Shown piece by piece: positions 36,538 through 47,229 of a stretch of DNA of 64,000 nt. Origin of the DNA: Montifringilla adamsi (lineage: Eukaryota > Chordata > Aves > Passeriformes > Passeridae); assembly GCA_017590115.1 (NCBI GenBank), contig JAGGNK010006471.1:383137-447136 (forward strand), written 5' to 3'. The notes below the pieces were generated by a model that was not told the origin of the DNA, did no database searches, and was given only the letters and a program-made list of their open reading frames with translations. Made by a program: the position numbers and the translations under genes. Position 1 is the stretch's first letter; each line of letters starts with the position of its first letter.

Positions 36538-38619
36538 CTTATGCAGAATAAAAGTCACAACTGAAAATCTGAACTGAAAACTGCAGTGGGGTGCTGCTGG
36601 AGTATTTGAGAGAGATGTATATTTCTTCAGAAATATATCTATCTGAATGCTGTTATTTGCAATCATTTCAGGATCTGTGTGTACAATTTCATGGAGTGGT
36701 AGAGCTCTTAGGCAGAATGTAAGACAACCTTATAAAACATTATTTGCAAAGAAAAGCACTTAAATATTAAGAAATCTGAAGGTTGCCTGTGCAGTATTAA
36801 TTAATTTGATTTGTACATTTGTTTCATTCTGTCATGCAGTGAATCAGTGCTTGTTCATAAAATCATGATATCTTCTCTGCAGGGATCAAGAATCAATCAG
36901 TGAACCACATCTACTGAAAATATGCGAACACGGTGTGTTTTAGTTTTGCTCTCTGTGAAGAATGCATTGTTCTGTTTGTTCTGAATAGGTATACTGTGAG
37001 TTCTATTTGAAGCCACTTAATCCATGTGTCCAGAGAGATAGTAAAGCATTCTCTAGAAATCCTTTCTGATCTGAAATGCCCTGTCAGTCATATTTTTTCC
37101 CAGGATGAACTGTCCTAGTTGAGCTAGTCAATCCCAATATGGAGGATGTACCAAGTCTTTCACAGTCATCTGAGTTCTTCTTTGATTTTTGCTCTTTGCC
37201 TTTTGAGACAGAGGCACTGCCACTGTGCCTAATCTTACAAAAACAGGGGTACATTATTTGAAAATTGAAGTAGACTGTATCAGCAGGACCTGTCTAATGC
37301 ACATGATTTTAAATCCTTCGAAGAATGCCACTAGATTTGTGTGTAAAGTCATAAAATACCCATACAGATTCTTTGCCAGTCAAGATAATTTATAATTATA
37401 TTTTACTACCATTAATTTTATTCTTTTGGATGGTTTCCACCAACTTGTCCTGTGAAGAATTCAGGTTTACTGCTCTTTAGTTCCTCTTCTGCAGCTCTTT
37501 TGGAAGCCTTTCAAAGTCAGTGTCATATTGACCATTTTGCAGTTGAACAAAGAGAAAAAAATTATAAAAGTCTTCTTTGAAATCTAAGGAAGTAATGGAG
37601 CCCAATCTTGCAGAACTTGATAGTCCAAGTAGAATTGCATGCTAGTGAATCTCTGTTAAGCAATATTGTCACTACTGCATACTGATTTGATAGTGCAATA
37701 GGATAGAATTAATAAGTACATATTCCAAGTCCATTTGAAAAACTCGAAAGTGATAATGTCAAACCACTGAATTTAAATATTTGTAACTTTTAGAGTGGTC
37801 AAACTACTTTGTTAAATGTAATTTAATATTTACATCACAGTTTAATTTTCTAAGTAATTGTAATCTTAGATTTCTGTTCCTGGTCAGTTTTAGTTATCTG
37901 AATATTTTACCCAATGTATTTTTTCTGAAGTTTTGATGAAGTTAAATAAAAACATCTTCTGACTATGATGAAGCATGTTTATTTGGAGGTGCAGAAGATA
38001 ACATATAGATTTTTAAGCAAGTACAGAAAGAGAGAGAACTGAATAAACTCAGAACTTACTATAATACTGGAATTGTTATGTACAAGTGGAGGAAAAACTG
38101 TATTTAGTGTCCATGATTATAGCTCAAAATCCATATGAGAAGTAGCTCCAAAACATTGACACATATGCCTATATGTCTATGTGTTCAGGTTGCCCACATA
38201 CTTCAAACTACAGGGAAAACAGTGTCCCTTATGTGAAGATTTTGAATATGAAAAACGGATAGAAACCAAGAGACTGTTCAAAGAGAGGTAACCTAAGCAA
38301 GAGAATTGACTTCTTCTATCTGAGTGGCTGATTATTATCATACTTGACATTTTCTAGTTGGTAACAGCATTATAAAACCAGCACAGGAGCTAAACTCAAA
38401 GTTGTCAGAAACTTAACTGTATATGTGGATGTCGGCAGAAGCAAAACACAAGTTGGTTGATTTGATTTTTGTTATTGATGTGAATGCATAACAGGAAGAT
38501 TCCAGTCTAAGTAAAATTTATCAGGATAAATTTACATAGTTAGCATTGGAGGAAAAATCAAATATGGGATGCAGCACCATGTACTTTTTAACTTATTTTT
38601 ACAGCCTGAGTTTAATTAC

Positions 38620-38767
38620 CTCTGGCACTGTCACAGCTGCTACATGATTCTTAAATACTTTAACTGAGCAGTTTGCATCCAAATAGAGAGGCTGTCTCCT
38701 GTACATGTTCTGTCCATATTCTGATGCAGTTTCATGAAATAATCTAACTGGCTGGTCTGTAAATACC
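38620..38767 (-). CDS. Candidate internal exon, unknown protein (148 bp)
   Basis: On the minus strand a long T tract (about 15 T, then CCATAG) forms a strong acceptor. A 49-codon open stretch follows, ending at GAG|GTAATT. The peptide begins VFTDQPVRLFHETASEYG and ends FKNHVAAVTVPE, with one cysteine. Its varied composition and regular polar/hydrophobic mix look like a real protein segment. It starts with one base completing a codon and ends in phase 0. I do not recognise the domain. With the 36.4 kb candidate it suggests a minus-strand gene whose 5' part would lie to the right; short exon-like intervals exist at 42.2, 46.1, 52.9, 54.9 and 57.3 kb. Chance is possible but less likely than for the shorter candidates. 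Confidence 0.4.
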
Positions 38768-39017
38768 CTATGGAAAAAAAAAAAAAAAGGGTATGGTTCA
38801 CTTCTTACACAGTTCATTAGATGGAGATAATAAGGAAGGGCAGAACAGTGCAGGAAGCCAATTTTACCCTTCTTCTTGCTGTATCTCTGTAGCTATTATG
38901 GGTTACTTAAATAAATAACCAGAATAGATTATCCATTACATATTTGAAGAGTGGGTAAGTAACTGTGCCTTCAACTCTGACATAAGTGAAACCTCATCTG
39001 GTAACTTCATTTAACAG

Positions 39018-40609
39018 TGTCATGGTTTGATGCTAGCACAATGCCAGTGCTTCCATGAAAATATACCTTTTTTTTAGTGGCTGAAGCAGGCTTCAACTTA
39101 GGAATAAAGGAAAAAAACCTTTATTAACTACAATATTTTAAAAGGAACAGACATAGAACTCAGAATGAAAACTTTCCAAATACATTCCTCCTCCTCCCCC
39201 CCCATTTCCTTTACAGTATGAAATAAAACTTTAGATTTTCACTTAGTCACTATCTCTCAGATAATCAACTTTCAGTCCATCACCACCCTTCAAATAATTA
39301 ACTGTCAGTCCATCAGGGAGAGCAGTCTCTCCTTGCACTATAGGCTTCTTCCGGAAACACAGTTGAAACCTCTTGTGTTTCCATGTCACTCGTGGCACCA
39401 CTTGGAGAACATCTGCCCTCGTGACTTCTTCCCTCTGAGTCCAGTGCTCTCACTACTGCATATGGACCAGGACTGCTTTTAGGGTTCCTCTTTTAAGGAT
39501 GCTTTGCCTAGTTCTAAAAGAGCAACAGTTTCTCAGCTTCGGGACACCAGTCCCCCTCAAATTTACCTCCTGGGGCCAAGGGGCCTCGTGAACAGAGATC
39601 TTCCTCTTCACTAGACACAGAGGGCATCCCACAACCTCCTCATCTGTCTCTGTTCATGCCACTGCTCTACCACACTTTTTTGGTTCCAAGGCATTGCCTC
39701 CCTCTAAATGCAGTCTCTGTGTTACAGGAAAAATGGGTCTGTCCATGGCCATACAAGAAAAGAGTCCAGCCCAAGGCCACTCCATCATCTCCTCCCACCT
39801 AGGATTCTTCTCTTCTGACATCTTTCACTTGCACCAACTTTCCTCACACTTGCCAATTTCCTCTTATTTCATCTCTCTCTCTCTCTTCATTCAGATTCAG
39901 GAGGATTAGTATTTGTAAGGTTTCTATCATTCAAGAAAAGGGTTAAAATTTTTGCCTCTGTCTGCCCAGAACTCCCACGGCGGCTGGTTCTCGGTGCCAC
40001 ATCCCCCACTTCTCCTTCTGGCCAGCCGTGCTGCCAGTCCATGATATCGAATTCCAAGGCAGCACAGGCACTCTCTCTCCCTCTCTATCTCTCTCCCGGG
40101 GGGTGTGGCGAGGGGCCCGATGACTCTCAGGGTTCCTCCACCCTTCCATCTTGCAAGGCCTTCACTTCACCCTCTTCTGCCCAAGGCTCCGGCCCACCTC
40201 ACCCGGCCGCAAGGCTTCCCTCCCCCAGCCAGCCCCAGCTGGGCGACCTCCTTCACTGACCGGGACCAAGAGAGTTTTCCTGGGCATTCTCTGCTCTTTT
40301 TAACCCACTGTGTTCTCAGAGGCGGTCCATACCTTCAGTGGCCAAACCAGGTGCCAATATTCAAATCCAAGCACTGATTGGTTTGACCCCAACCTCCCAA
40401 AAACTCACTTCCTTCTCACCCTAGGACAGTTATTAAGAAATTGGCATCTAGCAATTTGGGAACTCACATATAATGTTTTATACATTCAGAATCCCCCAAA
40501 TTTATATGATTTATGATTTATGTATTCAATCAACCCTAATATGATTATGTTACACATTCTGCCAGTTTCTGAACTTAATCTATTATCATATATTATTCAA
40601 AATATCTCA
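39018..40609. mobile_element. Probable solo LTR of an endogenous retrovirus
   Basis: A GC-richer block of 1.59 kb set in AT-rich DNA starts TGTCATGGTTTGA and ends ATATCTCA. It is flanked by TAACAG (39012-39017) and TAACAC (40610-40615), a 6-bp target duplication with one mismatch. TG...CA ends with a 6-bp duplication is the class II ERV pattern. The start and general layout resemble long avian LTRs known from songbird genomes (recognition from memory, not a search). It holds AATAAA/TTTATT signals near 39105-39125 and CT-rich tracts at 39870-39890 and 40070-40096. No gag, pol or env is attached, so recombination between two LTRs is the likely history. Orientation is not resolved. Confidence 0.5.
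39872..39886. repeat. (CT)n microsatellite
   Basis: Seven uninterrupted CT repeats inside the probable LTR. A second, interrupted CT-rich run lies at about 40070-40096. Confidence 0.85.
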
Positions 40610-41349
40610 TAACACACAACTTCATCAAAAAGCAGTCTAAATTCCTGTGTTGTCAGCAAAGAATATTAAATTAATGAAATTTTAAAATAATTAGAGACAT
40701 TAACAGATAATGACAAATAGTTAGAAGTAGGCCTGAAGGAAGACCTTGTTTTGAGGCCTTGAAAAAATATGACTGCAGGCTTACTTTTTACAAATCAAGC
40801 TGATTCATGCATAACTGTTCACTATCTACAGCTTTATGTTTTCATGATGTAATAAATAGGTGTGATTTGTGCTGATAAAATTGAAAGAGTAATCAATATT
40901 GATACAGTAATTAATAGTTGGAAATAATAAAACAGTTAAAGGTGTAATGCCAAGAAAGAAAGGGAGAGGAAGGGCTCCCCCCTCTTCTCCTGCAGATGTT
41001 TAGAACAGGAAGAAGCAAGAGATAACTATTACTAAATTTAGTTGGAAGAGAGGAAAATTTGGTTGGACATCCAGGAAAATGTTAATTATATGAGATTTAT
41101 TGCTCTGATGCTAGAACATATTATTGGCTTGTATGATATTAGCTTTGGCTTACATTATACCAGCTTGGTGTGCATGTGTAATCCAAAAGGTGAATCAAAG
41201 GACACCGAGGAAGAGGAGAGACCTTCATCAGAGACGACCCCCAAAGAATGGTGTGACCACCTAAAAAATGGTGGAGCATGCATGGTAAAGGTGATGATGA
41301 AGGTGGAGATACAAAGTGTGACAAATCAAAAAGGGGAGGAGATGGTAAT

Positions 41350-41620
41350 GACATACAGCATAAAAGGGGGAATTTTGGCTTGGCAAGCTTGTATGTGAGG
41401 TGACGGAGGTCAAGCCCTGCCCTCTGTACCCCGTGCGGTTATTTTTGCTTATGCGCTATTATAAGAACCAAATTATCCCTTATTTTAAACAAATTATATT
41501 GTCAATATTTCAAGTGTATTCAATTTTATATATTTTAAGCTGCTTAATTAAAATTGCTGCTACATTTAATTTCATTGGGTTTCTTTTATGATGGGATAAT
41601 TGGGCAAATATAACCATGAT
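41350..41620 (+). mobile_element. Possible ERV 3' end: purine tract plus LTR-like sequence
   Basis: A polypurine tract (AAAAGGGGGAA, 41362-41372) is followed by about 240 bp with a GC-rich start (CAAGCCCTGCCCTCTGTACCCCGTG) and then an AT-rich part with several AATTAAA/TTTATA-type signals. It ends near ATAATTGGGCA. A purine tract immediately before such a block is the retroviral plus-strand primer arrangement. The ends and target duplication could not be fixed. The 118-codon plus frame (41042-41398) just upstream, rich in E/K/M, may be a remnant of the internal region, but I do not recognise it. Confidence 0.3.
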
Positions 41621-41639
41621 ATTAAAGAATAAATATTTA

Positions 41640-44600
41640 CACCATTTTCGCTTTGACTAAAAGTTGTGTGGTCTTAAAGTACTTCTTGTAGTCTGAAGAC
41701 CCATATATTGCTACTATCTCCACTGTCTTCTTTTCTCCTCTAAGTTATTCCCTGATGTCTTTCTGATTTTCTCTGGTCACCTTGTTTACAGAAATCTGCT
41801 CTGCTAAGCTGCTATGATAGGTCAGGAAGGAGAGAGACAAGAAAGAGAACAGAAATGCTTTAGCTCTACCTTCAAATATGTGAGACTGAAAGAAATTCAG
41901 GCATCAGTCATGGAAGCATTTGATCTTTCACTTACATGTATTTCACAGGAGGAATAGTGCTGTGAAAGATTATGGGTTTATGCAAGCATTTCCATGATTA
42001 CAGCCTATGGATTATGGATTAGAATTTTTCATGGTGGAGTCAGTAGAATTCATTTATTTAATTCTTCTGAAGTCTGAACTTGAAACTATTGCTGAAGATG
42101 GAAAATATGTATAAACTTTCCAATAAAAACAAGAATTAAAAAAGGTCAAATGCAGAGGATAAACTTCAAAGCATACCTGTTTCTTCATGTCATGTACCTG
42201 CCTGTCCTGTACTAGGGGTGGAAGATAAGAGTTGAAGTGAGGGAGAGATGATGCAGGGCTTTTTCTGCATCAGTAAAAAAAGGCTTTGACAACAAATGGC
42301 TTAATAAGATAACTCTGCTAATTAGACAAAGTAAGAAGAGTAATATAAGTAGGAATGAAACGTGATAAGTGGCTGGGGCACCCTGAGTTTGTGCACCATG
42401 AGACATAACCTGGATGGATTTTCCTATGGCACATTGTGCAGAGCAGATCATGTCTGGGCAGAGAAGCTCTCCCTTTCAGTACTGGGAGATATTCCATTGT
42501 TTCATTACAAGAAAACAGCACTATTCCTAAGGGATTACGTAATTAGCACTCCTTGCTGCACTTGTAGGTAAAGGCAAGGCCAGGCAGGTGGTGAAGTCAC
42601 TGGTACCCAGTGGGAGCTGCCCGTGGGCTCCTCTATTCCAGTGAACTTGCTGAGTTTATCCTCCAGCCAAGAACTTTGTGCAGCACAGAACAGCCCTGAA
42701 AGCCACCCTGTATATTCAGCACAGCCCTCTGCCTACTCAGGTGAACTGTTGTGTGGATCACTAGCTCCTAAACATGCAATGCTGTCCTGGTCTGGACCAA
42801 TACACTACCTAGGAGGAGCAGGCATAGTGTCTGTGAGAGCTCTCTGTTGATGCCTTCTGTAGGCTGACCTAGAACAGAGGCTAGACAGAGTTAAAGAATA
42901 AAGTAGGTAATTATTAAAAGGCCTCAATGGATACATCTTGGGCAGTACAAGAGCCCAGCCAGGGCTACACCCAAGATGGACCCAAAATTGTCACAAAATA
43001 GGTAACTGGTCATGAGGTCTCATATTTTTATAAAGTTGTGGTCCATCTGCATATTAGAGTTAATTTTCCAACTATAGCTTTAGGTTATGAAGTTCCATCC
43101 TCCTTGTTTTTCTCTCTTCAATTCACTGTTCTTTATACTTTTGGAGCTTGTAACAGTTGTCCTTGGACAAGCTGAAAAGGATTGTGTCTACCTACCCTGT
43201 GAAGAGAACTTGCTAACACCTTCTATGAAGCTCAGAGTTACACACTAAAGCAGCACAGAATCTGAAAAATATAAAAGCTAAAACTTAAGCAAATCCTCAT
43301 TCCTTCATGTTTACTTTGATGGGTAAATTTATGTTTTTAAGGCTTCAAAAGTATTCTTCCTTCTAATGAGGGGCTGTTGTATAAAACAGTGTTATCTAAA
43401 GAAAAAGAGGAAGAATAGATAGATTGTCTAAAATAAATACAAATTCTCAAATTTAATCTTATAATCTAACACCTTGTAAAGTAATTTTAGATCAATAAAC
43501 TAACCATCTAGCAAATAAACAAAAATAATTTCAGAGTATAATAGAGGTGCTTCTGTGTATGCATTCTAGCAAGGATGTTTTCTGTTTCAGAAATGAAATT
43601 TCTGTTTCAGCCAGAAATTAACCACTGGTTGGAAGAAAGTAATCCTTCTCCTATCTGCTAAGGGGTACAGTAGATGCATCCTTCTTTAGCTCCTCCTGGT
43701 TTGGATAACATGGTATATATTTCAGAGCACATCCTATCACAAGACCCTGGGCACTATGCCATTGTGTGACCAAGTACGGTACTTTCTTGTTGATTAATGG
43801 GGAAAAAAAGAGAACCAAAATAAAATCTATTCTCATGTTTTTTCGTTGAAAATTAGTTGGATACCACAGCAATGAGACTTCAGTTGCCCTTGTTGACATC
43901 GGCCCAGGTATTTGTGAAGATTTCTAACTCCAACCTTGCATATGTGATTGCATATATTTTTTATTTGCCTTATGAAAATTTTTCTATTTAAGATTGAATT
44001 TTTCCATCTCCCTGTGATATCAACTCACTCTACTTTTTACAGGCTACTAATGCATATCTGTATATTAATGGTATTATTACATCAGAGGCTCGGCTAACAT
44101 AGACTTCTGTTTCAAGTGCAGTCTTACAGTCATGTCAGCATGATTCGTGGTGGAGCTAATAAAAAGTGACCACTGTAAAACAGGTATCTCTGTTTCTAGG
44201 CATAAAAATTTACACTTTTGAAAGCAAACCCTTGTTTGTATCTCTCCACTGCTTATACACTAACAATGCACCTTACTTTCTGGAAGTTAAGTTAATTTAG
44301 TAAGTATTTCAGCAATAAACACATTAGAAATTTTTGTTGCATTTTTAAAATAGCACAACAAATCCTAAAAGTCTTTCTGTACAGGAAGGGAATGGTAATG
44401 TCAGTTAAAATAATAAAAGAGAATCAAGCTTAAATATGAAAACATAAGGTTGTTTTTCACATATGATTAGGTTCAATTTGGGCCTGTCTGTCTGACATCT
44501 AAAAATATTTTGGAACTAATTATTTTGTTGCTGCCTTAAAATAATTGGTAAAACATATGGGATAATTAGTATCATATTTTTCTTTCTTTCCTGCTGTTTT

Positions 44601-44750
44601 TAAATTTATTTTTTTTTTAATGCTAAATGGAAAGGACAGGGTTCAATATCTCTGTTTCTATGTATTCTCTATTTATCTTCTCTCTAAATAGCCATTCTTC
44701 AGTCCTACTGTGCAATAAACAATGCTCTTAAATAATGTGAAACAGAATAA
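41640..44750. other. AT-rich non-coding stretch
   Basis: No transposon or gene recognised. It contains a 35-bp micro-exon-like interval on the minus strand (42177-42211) with a very strong pyrimidine tract and a CAG|GTATGC donor. An 82-codon minus frame (43651-43899) has no clear splice context. Confidence 0.45.
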
Positions 44751-44754
44751 AAAA

Positions 44755-44945
44755 ATTGAAGGAGTAGTGCAGGCTGCCCTGAGAGGTGTAGGAGCTCCAA
44801 CCCTAGAAACACTGGAGGTCAGATGGGATGGGGTTCTGGGCAACACTTCCAGTTGAAGATGTCCCTGCTCATGCCAGCAGTGTTGGACTAGGTGACCTTT
44901 AAAAGGTCCCTTTCAGCCCAAACCATTCTGTGATTCCATGAAAAA
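44755..44945 (+). mobile_element. CR1 LINE 3'-end fragment
   Basis: Plus-strand CR1 tail: 'TGCAGGCTGCCCTGAGAGG', 'AACACTGGAGGTCAGATGGG', 'GTTGGACTAGGTGACCTTTAA' and the terminal 'CCATTCTGTGATTCCATGA' microsatellite-like end. It is 5'-truncated to about 190 bp, a very common length class for CR1. Confidence 0.88.
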
Positions 44946-46527
44946 TTACAGCTGTTGCATTGTCACTGGTTTCTTTTAAGCTTCTAGGCTGCAATTAGAT
45001 CCTCATGAAGCTATTCTCAAGCTATTTCATCCACATTCTAACCAGTAAATGCTACACTGAATTTACCACATCAGGATAGCACTACTCTCATGGAGCTCAA
45101 GCTGGAGATCATAAGGAAGTGTAGATTTTGGATGCAGACAGGGGTGCAGGCAGAGCTAAGCTAAACCAAGAGGACCGTGGAGGCTGCGCAACTTAGAGGT
45201 TTGTGCTTGTGCTGTATTCCTTTTATGGTATCAAGTACTGTTTACTTCCCAAATACCAGTGGGGTTTAGGCGACACAATATGCAAATAATGAAGGGGGTG
45301 GGGGGCGCCTGGATAACTGACATTTCCTCTGAAAAACAGGTTGTATTTTTCTAACAGAGGGGACTGGTGTTTTAATTTCCCATGATGGCCACATAGGTTT
45401 CATCAATCCTGTTTTCCAGTGTGTTGCATCGCCTCAGGCGACTCGATTGGTTTTAAGAGAGTCACTGTCAGCAGAAAGACATTTTCTGCGGTGTTGTTGG
45501 TTGCTGTGCCCATACACCATGGACACATGCATATCTCCTGATAGCTTTTCCTCAAGTACACACCACCTGCTTATTCTAGGCTGGTATCCAGTCCTTTTGT
45601 AATGGCTCCTCATCTGTATACATTTTACAAATAAAACATCTCCTTATGCATTACCCTTTACATATTCCAGTTTCTAAACACCTCCCAGTAAACATGAATA
45701 TAAAATATTAGCATTCAAAATAATGTAACTAACATCACAACTCTATTGAGAGTGATTGTATAGGAACATTTGCTGGTCAGACTTTGCATCAGTAAGCAGA
45801 GGATTGAACATGGAATTGCCTGGCATAAAATCTTTATCCTGGATAATTTGTAAATAACAATATGCAGCACTACTGCAATCTAAGGAATTTATTTACTCCT
45901 TTGTGGTGCCAAACAAGTACAGCAGAACAACTTTTGCTTATTAAGGAAATAGAAATGAAAAAAAAACCCCACAAAGTGAAAGTGGACTGAAGCCCACTGG
46001 TTTAGTTAATCCAGTCTGTTGTGGTTTTTTTCTACAGTCTCCCTCTTCTAAAGAAAAGGCACTGAGAAAAAGTTGTAGGGAATGTATTCAGACCTGTTTG
46101 CTTACACACCTGCTTTGCAACATTGGGTGCCCAGGGCCACTATCTAGACTGAGGGAGTGTGAGGAGATAAGTAGGGAGATAAGGTAGGGAGCGCCAGTGA
46201 CTCAGTCCTAATGCTTCTTTCTTGACCACATGCCTTTCAGTCTGCTTCTTTCTCTGCAACCAGCCATCTCTGTGGACTGGTGTGGAGGGCTGTGGAAGGA
46301 AAAAGGCCACAGCTCTGCCAAATGAATGCTTCCTCCTGCACATACATGTTCACACCAGAGAGGCTGGACAGGGGCTGAACCACTCTCAGAGCCACATTTC
46401 TGATGCAGGCAGCCTGAGTGCACTCTCTCAGAGCAAGAGACACTTTCCCCCATTGTTTGTTTGTGTCACAGTATTAGTAAAAATCTGTCCCTTGTGGTGA
46501 ATCATTTCCCAAAGGAAGTATAGAGAC

Positions 46528-46545
46528 TTTTTTTTTTTTTTTTTT
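46528..46545. repeat. Poly(T) run
   Basis: Eighteen consecutive T in otherwise mixed sequence. No adjacent retrotransposon body is recognisable. Confidence 0.75.
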
Positions 46546-47150
46546 GGTATATCCTCCTTGTGGAGTTGATGAGAAAAACCAGCAGCCGGAGTGTTGTTTT
46601 CAATGGGAAAACAATAGGAGGGAAGTTAGGTAAATGAAAAGGAGGAAGGATGGACTGAGGAAAGGGAAAACACAACACAAGCAAGAGGAGAAAGAAACAT
46701 AAGTAAGGAAACCTGTATCTTAAACAACTTCAAAACACCAAGGGAGCATTTAATTATCTTGTCTTTATCAGTCTCTGCATATTGGCGCAATCACTGTATT
46801 TAACTTCTGCCATTGGTACTCTACAGCTTATAGGTGAACTCAGCTATTCTACATGAGAAAAGTAAAATAGGAAACAGGACTGCATTATGAGGGAAATTAT
46901 TTTATTCAGTGAGTTAATGAAGGGAAAGAGGGAAAAGAGCTTCACTGCTCTAATTTATGCCTTCTGAGCTATATCCATCTGGAGCTTTGCCTCAACAGAG
47001 GGCTTCAAGGTGGTGAAAAAGGGGAATGTTACTGCCCTCCATAGTACAGAAATCATAGACCTGTTTCCTTTGATGGGATATTGAGATATATTTTAGAAAT
47101 AATATTCAAATTAAAAAAAATTTGTATATACCTCTAATGCTTTTGTATAT

Positions 47151-47229
47151 ACTTTTAGATTTCTAAAAGTTAAACATTATATAGACCGTTATATATAAAC
47201 ATTATATAGAGACCGTTGTCTCTATATAA
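47151..47229. repeat. Cluster of A/T hairpins with a duplicated ACATTATATAGA unit
   Basis: Two perfect inverted repeats lie here: ACTTTTAGA / TCTAAAAGT (47151-47159 and 47162-47170) and TTATATAGAGAC / GTCTCTATATAA (47202-47213 and 47218-47229, CGTT loop). The unit AAACATTATATAGA(GA)CCGTT occurs twice in direct orientation. Confidence 0.8.
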
